From GCA-002726655 sp046582185 (GTDB lineage: Bacteria; Pseudomonadota; Gammaproteobacteria; Pseudomonadales; Azotimanducaceae), in the NCBI GenBank assembly GCA_046582185.1, contig JAYGEX010000025.1:62001-126000 (forward strand): a DNA stretch of 64,000 nucleotides, written 5' to 3'. Below, in pieces: positions 56,245 through 64,000 of this stretch. The notes beneath the pieces are model-generated. The model was not told the origin of the DNA, ran no database searches, and saw nothing but the letters and a program-made list of their open reading frames with translations. How positions within the stretch are numbered: position 1 is the stretch's first letter; every line of letters starts with the position of its first letter. The position numbers were made by a program, and so were the translations under genes.

Positions 56245-56462
56245 CCTCTATTGCCAGAGCTCAGCGATCGGACATCGTTAACGAAGAACACGGTATGACT
56301 TTATCTGGATGTGTATTTGCAGGGATGCAAACTTGGCTGCACATATATGTGCGTTTCGATTCCAGATAAAGATAAACCTCTATTCGTATCGGCGTTAAAT
56401 CCGATTACTCCTTTTTGAGCTGGTGAAATTCTCTTTAGCAGTGACCGCTCTGGCAATAGAGG
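56245..56462. repeat. MITE-like unit with 15-bp perfect terminal inverted repeats
   Basis: CCTCTATTGCCAGAG (56245-56259) and CTCTGGCAATAGAGG (56448-56462) are exact reverse complements bounding 218 bases. Inside, TTTATCTGGA (56300-56309) and TCCAGATAAA (56361-56370) form a second perfect inverted repeat. There is no coding frame. The pattern is that of a miniature inverted-repeat element or a remnant of an insertion sequence. It occupies the 294-base gap between the GH172 gene and the thioesterase. Confidence 0.6.
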
Positions 56463-56485
56463 AGCTCAGTGATCGGACATAGTTA
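56257..56485. repeat. Direct repeats of 24 bases overlapping the inverted repeats
   Basis: GAGCTCAG-Y-GATCGGACAT-N-GTTA occurs at 56257-56280 and 56462-56485 with two differences. The two copies each begin where an inverted-repeat arm ends, so one is inside and one is outside the 218-base unit. A further pair, TTAGACTCTGTCC (56202-56214) and TTAGATCCTGTCC (56483-56495), frames the region. Confidence 0.6.
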
Positions 56486-56499
56486 GATCCTGTCCAGCT

Positions 56500-56928
56500 T
56501 CATCCCTGCGCCCTGAATGCATAGAGCGTTCGCCCCTTTGCGCACAACCGTCCTTCATCGTCTGTGATATCAATTTCCACCATGGACAATTGCCTGCCAC
56601 GTTTGATGACATTCGCTTCTGCATAGATATGTGCGCCGTGGGATTGACGCAAATAAGTGATACTTAGCTCTGCCGTTCCAGCCGGCTGCTCGCCCTCTCG
56701 CATTTCCGCGAAGATGGCCACCAGCATTGCAATATCCACCATCGCAGCCAGAACACCGCCATGAACGCTGCCGCCAATTCCACCAGGTGTATTCTCGTCT
56801 TTACGCAGTACTATTTTGCCATATCCTGGCCGCCGTTCGACAACCGTCACACCCAGACTTTTGTGGTAAGGGTTGGTATCAAAGTTCGCTTTATATTCCT
56901 CAAATGTAGCACCCGTTATAGCGGGCAT
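56500..56928 (-). CDS. PaaI-type hotdog-fold thioesterase
   Basis: A 142-residue hotdog-fold acyl-CoA thioesterase. The central GGIGGSVHGGVLAAMVDIAM contains the H-G-G-x-x-x-x-x-x-D motif of the PaaI/YdiI branch, with the Asp as likely base. It starts at 56928 and overlaps the upstream SPFH stop (TAATG), so it is translationally coupled to the SPFH pair. The acyl-CoA substrate is unknown; aromatic or short-chain acyl-CoAs are typical. Confidence 0.85.
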   Translation of the reverse strand: MPAITGATFEEYKANFDTNPYHKSLGVTVVERRPGYGKIVLRKDENTPGGIGGSVHGGVLAAMVDIAMLVAIFAEMREGEQPAGTAELSITYLRQSHGAHIYAEANVIKRGRQLSMVEIDITDDEGRLCAKGRTLYAFRAQG

Positions 56929-57878
56929 TAACCATCACCCCGAACCTTACCCTGAGAACTGGCATTATCAATCAACTCATCTACATTCAGGTTTTTCACC
57001 CAGCCCTGGAATTCAGAAATATTCGCCGGGATGACAATTCGGCTCTGGCTGAGTGACTTCATGGTATTGATATAACGTTCGTTCAGCTGTAGCTTCAACG
57101 CGGCGGTTCCACCTTCCCGATTTACTACACTGCTGATCTTCTCAATCGACTCAGCCGTTGCTGCGGCAATAGAAAGTATTTCCGCAGCTCTACCCTCAGC
57201 TTCGTTAATTCTCTTTTGCATCTCACCTTCAGAGCGGTTGATTAGTTCAGCCTTCAAACCTTCTGAACGATTTATCCTGCTTTGTTTATCACCTTCACTT
57301 GCCGCCAGAATCGCACGCCTTTCCCGCTCTGCACTGACTTGTTTTTCCATTGCATTTCGCACCGTATCAGGGGGTGAAATATTCTTAATTTCATAGCGAT
57401 GCACCTTGATACCCCAGGCTTCTCCTGCCTGATCCAGAACCTCAACAACTTTGGCACTGATAAGGTCGCGCTCCTCAAATGTTCTGTCCAGATCAAGCGT
57501 TCCGATGACGGACCTTGTTGTCGTTTTTGCCAGTTGTACGGCAGCATATCGATAATCTACGATGCCATAACTCGCCTTAACCGGATCCCAGATGGACATA
57601 TAAATAACTCCATCGACAGTCACCTTAACTTCATCGCCGGTAAAACAATCCTGAGGAGGAACATCAATGGCCTCTTCTCTCAGGTCTTGCTTAAAAGTGA
57701 CAATATCAACGAAGGGGATCAACGCATGGAAACCCGCTTCCAATGTCTTGTGGTACTTGCCGAACCGCTCGACCACTTGAGCAGTTTGCGTAGACACGAG
57801 ACGAATGCTTTGAATAAACTTCCCTATCAGGACAAGAAAAATAATTCCCCAAACAGCCAATACAAATAGATCCATCAT
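56928..57878 (-). CDS. SPFH/band 7 stomatin-like protein (second copy)
   Basis: A 316-residue SPFH protein. One N-terminal membrane helix (about 4-20, LAVWGIIFLVLIG) is followed by the band 7 domain (RFGKYHKTLEAGFHALIPFV, QDLREEAIDVPPQDC). A coiled coil rich in Glu, Arg and Ala with repeats of INRSEG then leads to the C-terminal oligomerisation region. It is like QmcA/stomatin and probably forms ring or cage assemblies in the membrane. It is a paralogue of the adjacent upstream gene and overlaps its stop by four bases. Confidence 0.9.
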   Translation of the reverse strand: MMDLFVLAVWGIIFLVLIGKFIQSIRLVSTQTAQVVERFGKYHKTLEAGFHALIPFVDIVTFKQDLREEAIDVPPQDCFTGDEVKVTVDGVIYMSIWDPVKASYGIVDYRYAAVQLAKTTTRSVIGTLDLDRTFEERDLISAKVVEVLDQAGEAWGIKVHRYEIKNISPPDTVRNAMEKQVSAERERRAILAASEGDKQSRINRSEGLKAELINRSEGEMQKRINEAEGRAAEILSIAAATAESIEKISSVVNREGGTAALKLQLNERYINTMKSLSQSRIVIPANISEFQGWVKNLNVDELIDNASSQGKVRGDG

Positions 57879-58828
57879 GATCTGCCCCTCCCAGCTTTGC
57901 CATTATTAGATTTACCACCACCTAAGGTGTTAGACACCTGGTCAAAGCCTTCGAAGAAACCCTCTATCCTGGCCAGGTCTTGCGGCACGATAGAAACGTC
58001 GGCCTCCTCGAATAAATCAGATAATCGATCGATATAGGTCTCGATCAGCCGCATATTCATTGCCTGACTGCCGCCGGGTTTACTGACGGCATCTGCAATC
58101 GCCGTCATGCCATCAGCGGTAGCCGTCGCTAGAATCGAGATTTCACGGGCTTTACCCTGAGCCTCATTAATTCTCTTTTGCCGCTCACCTTCAGATATGT
58201 TGATGGCTTCCTGCCGCTCTCCCTCAGATAGGTTGATGGTGGAATCCCGCTCCGCATTGGCCAGGGTAATTTCTGCCCGCTTCTGGCGCTCGGCTTCCAT
58301 CTGCTTCTCAAGTACATCGATAACGTTGTATGAAGGGGTAATATTCATGACTTCATATCGCATCACCTTGATCCCCCATGTCTCTGAGGCACGGTCTATT
58401 TCCCGAACGAGGGTTGCGTTTAATGCATCCCGCTCGGAGAAGGTCTCACTTAGTTTCAGCTTACCCACTTCAGATCGGACAGTTGTTTGCGCCAAATTAA
58501 TTGCGGCCATCAGGTAATCTTCGATGCCATAACTGGCCTTATACGCATCCATTACCTTAATATAGAGCAGACCATCTACGTCGATCTGAATGTTGTCTCT
58601 GGAAATGCAGCTTTGATTGGGCACATTCAGGCACTGCTCCCTGGTCTCGTGCCTATAGCGAACCCGATCAACAAAGGGAATGAGCAGATGAATACCCGGA
58701 TCAAGCACACCTCTAAATTTCCCCAGACGTTCAATAACACATTGCTCACGCATTGGCACAATTAGAACCAAATTGTATGTGAAAAACCCAATAACCAATA
58801 ACGTTATGGTGATGATAATGCCCAGCAT
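57875..58828 (-). CDS. SPFH/band 7 stomatin-like protein (first copy)
   Basis: 317 residues with an N-terminal membrane helix (about 2-24), band 7 domain (RLGKFRGVLDPGIHLLIPFV, NVPNQSCISRDNIQIDVDG) and a coiled coil with repeated INISEGERQ motifs. It is about 4 bases from the nfeD stop and overlaps the second SPFH gene. NfeD-stomatin pairs are a widespread membrane-microdomain module; the duplication here suggests a hetero-oligomer like HflK-HflC in principle. Confidence 0.9.
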   Translation of the reverse strand: MLGIIITITLLVIGFFTYNLVLIVPMREQCVIERLGKFRGVLDPGIHLLIPFVDRVRYRHETREQCLNVPNQSCISRDNIQIDVDGLLYIKVMDAYKASYGIEDYLMAAINLAQTTVRSEVGKLKLSETFSERDALNATLVREIDRASETWGIKVMRYEVMNITPSYNVIDVLEKQMEAERQKRAEITLANAERDSTINLSEGERQEAINISEGERQKRINEAQGKAREISILATATADGMTAIADAVSKPGGSQAMNMRLIETYIDRLSDLFEEADVSIVPQDLARIEGFFEGFDQVSNTLGGGKSNNGKAGRGRS

Positions 58829-58831
58829 TCC

Positions 58832-59311
58832 CTACTCCTTGTCTTGATCTACTACATTTTCACTAACGGGTTCCACCAGGTAAGTGGTGTTCTCCCGAGC
58901 TACTATTTTTACTTTTGATCCTACAGACATTGTTTGTCCGTTGCCAAGCGCTTGCCAGACTGTGCCCCTATATTCGATCTTACCCGTGGACTCACCGGGG
59001 CCGATAATTTTCACTACATCGACGACCTCATCAAGGTCATCCAGAATCTCCTCGGTATTGCCGAAGCTATAATCCCCTCCCACGAAGCGCGTAAAGAAGG
59101 AGCGTAGCGTTATAATTAGAGCCAATGAAACAATGAAGAACATCGTTAACGCACTGACCCATTGCGAAACAAGACCCATCCACAAGGCACCTGCGACAAT
59201 CAAACAGGCAGCGCCAAGGAAGAATACTATACCGCCTGGAATGACTAATTCCGCCACCATCAAAGCTAGCGCTGCTATAATCCAATAGTTGGGATTTGTA
59301 AGGATTTCCAT
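58832..59311 (-). CDS. NfeD-like membrane protein
   Basis: The ATG at 59311 gives 159 residues (MEILTNPNYW). A longer frame reaching 59353 adds 14 residues before the first helix. Two or three membrane helices (IIAALALMVAELVIPGG, VFFLGAACLIVAGALWMGLV, WVSALTMFFIVSLALIITL) precede a C-terminal OB-fold domain (KIEYRGTVWQALGNGQTMSVG, KVKIVARENTTYLVEP). It is the short NfeD form without the serine protease domain and partners the stomatin-like proteins downstream. Confidence 0.88.
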   Translation of the reverse strand: MEILTNPNYWIIAALALMVAELVIPGGIVFFLGAACLIVAGALWMGLVSQWVSALTMFFIVSLALIITLRSFFTRFVGGDYSFGNTEEILDDLDEVVDVVKIIGPGESTGKIEYRGTVWQALGNGQTMSVGSKVKIVARENTTYLVEPVSENVVDQDKE

Positions 59312-59370
59312 CTGTGGATTTGACCTGTTTTGACATATTATGTCAATAAACAATTATGGAAATATAGTGA

Positions 59371-60315
59371 ATGAAAGGTGTGATACTTGATGCAGATAGT
59401 CTTGGAAAGGTTGATCTCTCGCCCATCACAGGATTGTTTCAGGACTGGCAGGTATTCGGAACCACTTCGCCGGATCAAACTTCCGAGCGGGTATTTGACG
59501 CGAACATAGTCCTGTCTAACAAGATCGTTCTGGATAAGGACATACTAAAAGATTCAAGCGCTGTGCAACACATCAGCATTATGGCGACTGGGACAAATAA
59601 CGTTGATCTGGCAGCGGCAAAGGCGGCAAACATTATCGTCAGCAATGCCGTTGCTTATGCGACTCCCTCGGTTGTACAACATACGATCAATCTCATGCTG
59701 GCACTCGCCACCAACATTGCAAAATACTCCCAGGACGTTATAACCGGCAAGTGGCAAAAAGCCGGCGCCTTCTGCATGTTAGACCACCCAATTTCTGAAC
59801 TAAATGGTAAAACACTTGGCATCGTCGGCCACGGGGAACTCGGTAGCAATGTAGCGGCCGTCGCTCGGGCATTCGGGATGGACGTACTCATCGCAAGGCG
59901 ATCTGGCTCAGCCAACAAAGATACCCTGCCGCTCGAAGAGCTCCTGCCAGTTGTGGACTATCTCAGTTTACATTGCCCCCTGACGGATCAAACAGAGAAT
60001 ATGATCAATAAAAACTCATTGAAATTAATGAAACCTGGGGCTTTCCTGATTAATACGGCAAGGGGCGGCCTGATCAATACCGGGGATCTACTGGACGCTC
60101 TGAAATCCGGCATTATCGCGGGCGCCGCAATCGACGTTCTTAACATTGAACCCCCCACCGTCGATGAACCCCTCACCAATGCTAGGCTCGTAAATCTAAT
60201 CATCACCCCCCACAATGCCTGGGGCAGCATCGAATCACGCCAGAGACTAATCGTTCAGATGGCCGAAAATATCAAAGGGTTTTTACAGGGTGATCCGCTG
60301 CGAGTTGTTAGCTAA
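59371..60315 (+). CDS. D-2-hydroxyacid dehydrogenase
   Basis: 314 residues. The NAD-binding motif is GIVGHGELGSNVAAVARAFG, followed by DVLIARRSG with an Arg-rich second strand that hints at NADP use. The catalytic Arg is in LINTARGGLI, the Glu in VLNIEPPTVDEPL, and the His in ITPHNAWGS. It resembles glycerate/hydroxypyruvate dehydrogenases, including the TGTNNVDLAAAKA segment. It is divergent from nfeD. Probable role: reduction of hydroxypyruvate or glyoxylate; the exact substrate is unproven. Confidence 0.88.
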   Translation: MKGVILDADSLGKVDLSPITGLFQDWQVFGTTSPDQTSERVFDANIVLSNKIVLDKDILKDSSAVQHISIMATGTNNVDLAAAKAANIIVSNAVAYATPSVVQHTINLMLALATNIAKYSQDVITGKWQKAGAFCMLDHPISELNGKTLGIVGHGELGSNVAAVARAFGMDVLIARRSGSANKDTLPLEELLPVVDYLSLHCPLTDQTENMINKNSLKLMKPGAFLINTARGGLINTGDLLDALKSGIIAGAAIDVLNIEPPTVDEPLTNARLVNLIITPHNAWGSIESRQRLIVQMAENIKGFLQGDPLRVVS

Positions 60316-60335
60316 CCTTTATAACAGCCATTTCC

Positions 60336-61472
60336 TTAAGTTGAGCCTGCTAGCGCCGTCAGCGTATTCTGGGCCGATGGGAAACGAGTCAGTTCCAGCT
60401 CATCACGAACCTGCTTGCCAATCTCGTTTTCCATATCATCAATCGGAATGCCCATCGCGTCCGCAATGCGAACCATACGCTGGAAGTTGGCGGCAACGCC
60501 GCTTGCATCGACCAGAACTCGCGCATCGCTGGCTGCAAGTAGCTGCGCTCTGGCTTCTGCCAAATCCTGTTCATCTCCCGAAGCTACAGCTTCGGCAAAT
60601 TTCATCAATTCACTACCAAATTCAACACCGGACGCCGCCGCCTTCCCGCTCCCGTTTATACCCTGGATATCGACCTTGGTTTCCGTTACCTTCGCGCTCA
60701 CACGGAGCATCGTTGCATGTGCGCTGGTTCAGTAAAAGCATTCATTGACCGACGAAACCCTGCCGGCAATAAGCTCCATTTGCATGCGGTTGATCGAACG
60801 ATCGTCCTGCTTGAAGAAATTTCGCATGCCTGCCATCGAAAGATACTGGGCACTGGCGAGCAACTTCCAATCCCGGAGTGCATCGGGTACCAGGGTGAGT
60901 GCACGAAGTACATTCGCTGTCATGCCGTTGGCCCAGAGATCACTCTCATCTCCTACGGCGCCGTCGCCGGGAATCATATGGACAAACCCCGTCCCAGCGG
61001 TTGCCTGTTGCGGCCGGTAGTGACTTGCTTCACCTAAAACAGGCACCGGCAAGTCTTCCAACGATAGTCCAAGGGCGCGATTAAACTCGTCAATGCTGAA
61101 GAGAGAAACAACAATGCCAGCCAGCTCCACATAGGCCTCATTTGTCAGCCCTTGCCCGGCATTTTCGTCTACATAGCTTTGAGTGATACGACCCTGGTCA
61201 GTAACGATACGATGCACAGCATCTATCGCCAGATTACTCAGCCGGCCGCTATGTTTATGCTCGCCTTCATAGGTATAGGGTGACAGGGCTTTTTTACGTT
61301 GCACACAATATTCACATTGGGTGGCGTTCCGAACTTCCTCGGCTATGTCAATCCGTTCTGCCCCGGTCCACCAGCAGCCAGGACTTGCCAGTGTGCTCCA
61401 GAAATTTCGGTAGGCCTGCTTAATGTCGTCCCGAATGGGGTAAGGCGAATCCGGGTATTCAAAATGTGCCAT
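60336..61472 (-). CDS. AhpD-like protein, probable selenoprotein (Sec at in-frame TGA)
   Basis: Two consecutive frames are one gene separated only by a TGA at 60729-60731. From the ATG at 61472 (GGTGAG upstream; another ATG at 61487) the readthrough product is 378 residues with Sec248. Around it, Glu233, Cys245, Sec248 and His252 give E-x11-C-x-x-U-x3-H, the spacing of the AhpD catalytic Glu118, Cys130, Cys133 and His137. The downstream 130 codons stay open and protein-like. An N-terminal CEYC (53-56) marks a second AhpD-like repeat without the His. The family reduces peroxides or acts as carboxymuconolactone-decarboxylase-like enzymes. A nonsense mutation of a Cys codon is the alternative. 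Confidence 0.8.
60694..60724 (-). promoter_or_regulatory. Candidate bacterial SECIS element
   Basis: Starting 5 bases after the TGA, GCGC pairs with GCGC (ends 60724 and 60694). An A-A mismatch and a further five pairs including G-U follow. Within it GCA-ACGA-UGC can form a tighter apical hairpin with a G in the loop about 18 bases from the UGA. Bacterial SECIS elements lie in this window with a G near the start of the loop. Folding was done by hand. Confidence 0.45.
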
Positions 61473-61612
61473 AAATAAACTCACCATCTAGATCAATTAG
61501 TCAAACTAAATCATTTTTTTCACCGGCAATCAATTCCCGGAGGCTGGCCAGATTTCTCCACGCATGCCCCGCTTCGCCGCGACTTATTGTTGAACACCAA
61601 CTTCAGGCGATA

Positions 61613-63016
61613 CTAACGAACCAGATACTTCATTGCCGACTCAATTCCCGCAACACTCAAATGATACATCTTGTCATCCATGATCCGAGCAACCAGCTTC
61701 GTGGTATACGAATCCTTCCACTCAGCCGGGTTGGCGGGATTTAACCAGACAATCTTTCTGAATTGCTCCAGCATCTGCATCATCCAAACCTCACCGGTTT
61801 CAGCATTGTAGTGCTCCACGCTGCCGCCTCGCTCCATAATTTCATGACGGCCCATCTGGGCATCACCAACAAAAATGACCTTGTAGTCTCTGCCGTACTT
61901 ACGAAGAATATCCAGGGTTGAAACCTTATCCTCTCCTCGTCTGTTATTCTCGGTCCAAACTGATTCATAAACAAAATTATGAAAATAGAAAAACTCCAGA
62001 TACTTGAACTCACTTCGAGCAGCGGAAAATAGTTGGGCGCACATTTCAATATGGTCATCCATCGAGCCACCAACATCGAGAAATAGGAGAACCTTCACCG
62101 CGTTTCGGCGCTCAGGCACTTCGATAATCTCCAGCAAGCCACCATTTTTGGCTGTTGTGCGAATAGTATCCTCCAGATCGAGCTCAAACTCCGCCGCCGT
62201 GCGGGAAAACTTTCGCAAGCGCCTTAAGGCTAGCTTTATATTTCGCGTTCCCAATTCAACGTCGGGATCATAGTCCTGGAACTCTCGGAGCTGCCAAACT
62301 TTAAGGGCGGATCGCTGACTGATGGACGCAAGGTCTGTGCGCACGCCCATGCCTGGTTTATTGCCGCTGCCTTCTCCCTTTTTACCATCTTTGCCTTCGC
62401 CTTTCTCACCATCGTCGCCTTCGCCCTCTTCGCCTTCATCCCCCTCACCGCTTTCACCACTATCACCTTCTTCTAGAGATTCACCCTCTTCGTCGTCCGC
62501 TTCGCTCTTGGCATCACCTTGCTTGCCCATGTCCCTCTCAAGAAATTCCTCGCTCATCTCATCCCGCTTATCTTCGCTTGAAGCTTTCTCGTTTGCAGGC
62601 AACTCATTAGCAGCCTCCTCATCACCGCTTTTCGATGGCGCCAATCTTTTCCCTGCCTGGGTTTCGGAATTTTGTTCAAGGAGGGTTTGCCGATACTCTG
62701 CAAGTGCCGCATCCAGATCCCTTTGTGATATCGTTGGAAATATCTGGACCAGAAGAGTCTTCAGCAACGCTACACTGTCGGGGGTTTCAAATACTGGGTT
62801 CCAGCCATCGAGGCTCTTGAAATAGGAATTGAATGCAAGATCAAAACGATCAAAGTATTTCTCGTCTTTAACCAGGCACAATCTGCTGAGGTAATAGAAT
62901 CGATCAAGATCAGCAAATACCAGCCTGGCTTTCAGCGCAGCCAGAAAGTCCAACAATTCACGAAGTGAAACAGGAAGTCGGTGCTTTCTGAGGTGCAGGA
63001 AGAATCGCAGCAGCAA
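61613..63016 (-). CDS. VWA domain protein, CoxE-like
   Basis: 467 residues from a TTG at 63016, preceded by AGGAACC; a stop directly upstream excludes a longer frame. The start LRFFLHLRKHRLPVSLRELL is typical of the CoxE/YehP-like group. A long Glu/Gly/Lys-rich low-complexity linker covers about 140-225. The VWA domain follows with a modified MIDAS: VLLFLDVGGSMDDH (D-x-G-x-S instead of D-x-S-x-S). Such proteins work with MoxR-type AAA ATPases in metal-cofactor or protein-complex maturation. No intact moxR is adjacent here; the only one in the window, at 20060-20769, is broken. Confidence 0.85.
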   Translation of the reverse strand: MLLRFFLHLRKHRLPVSLRELLDFLAALKARLVFADLDRFYYLSRLCLVKDEKYFDRFDLAFNSYFKSLDGWNPVFETPDSVALLKTLLVQIFPTISQRDLDAALAEYRQTLLEQNSETQAGKRLAPSKSGDEEAANELPANEKASSEDKRDEMSEEFLERDMGKQGDAKSEADDEEGESLEEGDSGESGEGDEGEEGEGDDGEKGEGKDGKKGEGSGNKPGMGVRTDLASISQRSALKVWQLREFQDYDPDVELGTRNIKLALRRLRKFSRTAAEFELDLEDTIRTTAKNGGLLEIIEVPERRNAVKVLLFLDVGGSMDDHIEMCAQLFSAARSEFKYLEFFYFHNFVYESVWTENNRRGEDKVSTLDILRKYGRDYKVIFVGDAQMGRHEIMERGGSVEHYNAETGEVWMMQMLEQFRKIVWLNPANPAEWKDSYTTKLVARIMDDKMYHLSVAGIESAMKYLVR

Positions 63017-63231
63017 TTAGGTGGTTCCTGCAGGGTAAATGGCGAAATTGGGTGGGACTTCCAAATTTTGAAGATTGTCAGGCAATTAATTTTATCACTT
63101 GTAAAGGCGTTAGTACCGGTGGTCTTGGTTTGCTTAAGAGCTGACTGTGGACTGAATGTTTAATTCAGCCAACTACAACTGATAGGCAATTCCCTGTCGA
63201 TATTTATCCAGCCTGCTTCTATATCGCGAAC

Positions 63232-64000
63232 CTACCTTCCTATAAAGTTGGGTTTGCGCTTTTCCTTAAATGCTGCCCGCCCCTCTTTATAGTCTTCACT
63301 ATCAAAGCATGCATTGACCATCTCCTCCACAGAGGCCAGGTCACGATGGTCGGCGTCTTTCATTGCCTCAATCACCGCTGCCTTTGCAGCTTTCACAGTG
63401 AGCGGCGCATTGCCTGCAATGAGCACCGCATAGTCTTTTACTTTTGATTCCAGCTCGCCCCTGGTGACCACAAAGTTAATCAAGCCTATTCGCAAGGCTT
63501 CATCTGCTGCCAGGAATCGGGCTGTGAACATAATGTCTTTCGCCCGAGAAGGGCCAACCAGATCACAGAGCATCTTCAGCCCACTATAGTCATAACCCAA
63601 GCCAAGTTTTGCTGCTGGGATGCCGAAGGTGGAGTCACTTGTTGCGATTCGAACGTCGGCACTCAAGGCTGTTGCCAGTCCGCCGCCAATGCAAAAGCCC
63701 TGGATCATCGCAATGAGAGGCTTATCGATTTTGACCAACCATCTGTTTGCTTTCGCCGATACTTCCCCATAGTGTTTCTTTTGTTCAGCATTGCCGCGCT
63801 TGGTATCAAATTCAGAAATGTCGGCACCAGATACAAATGCCTTGTCCCCCGCTCCTTTCATTACCACGACGCGTACATCATCATCATGTTGAAACGACTC
63901 AAGTATGGTGCCCAGGCCCTCCCACATTTCGAGGGAAATAGCATTGCGGCGAGCCGGGTTGTTAAACGTTATCCAACCAATTCCATCTTCTACATGGGCC
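63232..64000 (-). CDS. Enoyl-CoA hydratase/isomerase family protein (5' end outside window)
   Basis: The frame is open through to the window edge; the first visible residues are AHVEDGIGWITFNNPARRNA, so the true start is beyond 64000. The crotonase fold is clear: KAFVSGADISEFD (oxyanion-hole strand), MIQGFCIGGGLATALSADVRI, and the ending EGRAAFKEKRKPNFIG. One of the two usual catalytic Glu is not obvious in LGLGYDYSG, so the reaction could be hydration, isomerisation or another crotonase activity. It acts in beta-oxidation or a related CoA pathway. Confidence 0.88.
   Translation of the reverse strand, partial: AHVEDGIGWITFNNPARRNAISLEMWEGLGTILESFQHDDDVRVVVMKGAGDKAFVSGADISEFDTKRGNAEQKKHYGEVSAKANRWLVKIDKPLIAMIQGFCIGGGLATALSADVRIATSDSTFGIPAAKLGLGYDYSGLKMLCDLVGPSRAKDIMFTARFLAADEALRIGLINFVVTRGELESKVKDYAVLIAGNAPLTVKAAKAAVIEAMKDADHRDLASVEEMVNACFDSEDYKEGRAAFKEKRKPNFIGR

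Noticed and set aside
60336..60710. An independent 124-residue gene beginning MLRVSAKV
   Set aside because: It is in phase with the preceding frame, its start lacks a ribosome-binding site, and it continues the AhpD-like domain directly after the TGA.

Overview
The window comes from a gammaproteobacterial chromosome, most likely an uncultured marine lineage related to Pseudomonadales in the broad sense. The evidence is conserved gene order: the tRNA Pro-Arg-His-Leu / tig-clpP-clpX-lon block, the asd-fimV-truA-trpF...folC-dedD-cvpA-purF block, and the gltA / sdhCDAB-sucAB-lpd-sucCD TCA block, together with lpxH, miaE and acnB. No ribosomal RNA or CRISPR array is visible.

Layout. 1-4549: lon (partial), clpX, clpP, tig and tRNA-Leu(TAG), all on the minus strand. 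4550-14918: an accessory region that splits the tRNA cluster between tRNA-Leu and tRNA-His. Its right part (9038-14967) is bounded by a 53-bp direct repeat (52/53 identical) consisting of the 3' part of tRNA-His, with a decayed tyrosine integrase next to the intact tRNA. It is therefore a small genomic island with five catabolic-looking genes (amidohydrolase, ABM monooxygenase, NHL protein, Zn-dependent alcohol dehydrogenase, SDR). The left part (4550-9037) carries an exported MBL-fold hydrolase, an exported amidohydrolase and two small membrane-anchored proteins. 14919-16752: tRNA-His, -Arg, -Pro, lpxH and miaE. 16782-20769: acnB, an exported unknown protein and a collapsed moxR...tgpA remnant. 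20806-32328: purF-cvpA-dedD-folC-trpA-trpB-trpF-truA-fimV-asd, all minus strand. 32425-36605: a LysR regulator, aroC, folE, a DUF4892 protein and sixA. 37055-39446: a DUF1631 gene broken by several frameshifts and a stop. 39508-54454: htpG, then the TCA operon facing gltA. 54548-64000: ppiB, a GH172/DUF2961 enzyme, an nfeD-SPFH-SPFH-thioesterase operon, a 2-hydroxyacid dehydrogenase, a probable AhpD-like selenoprotein, a CoxE-like VWA protein and a partial enoyl-CoA hydratase.

The most striking signal is at 60336-61472. Two consecutive open frames are one gene interrupted by a single in-frame TGA (60729-60731). The TGA falls exactly where AhpD has its second active-site cysteine. The decoded signature would be E-x11-C-x-x-U-x3-H, the AhpD catalytic spacing, and a hairpin-forming segment follows immediately, where bacterial SECIS elements lie. 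The second notable signal is the tRNA-His island with its duplicated attachment site. Third is a group of decayed genes (integrase, moxR/tgpA fusion, DUF1631) among otherwise intact core genes.

Genes working together: ClpX-ClpP-Lon-Tig form the proteostasis block. GltA, AcnB, SucAB-Lpd, SucCD and SdhABCD supply most of the TCA cycle. TrpFBA with AroC, Asd, FolC, FolE and PurF cover amino-acid, folate and purine synthesis. NfeD plus two stomatin-like SPFH proteins form a membrane-organisation module.
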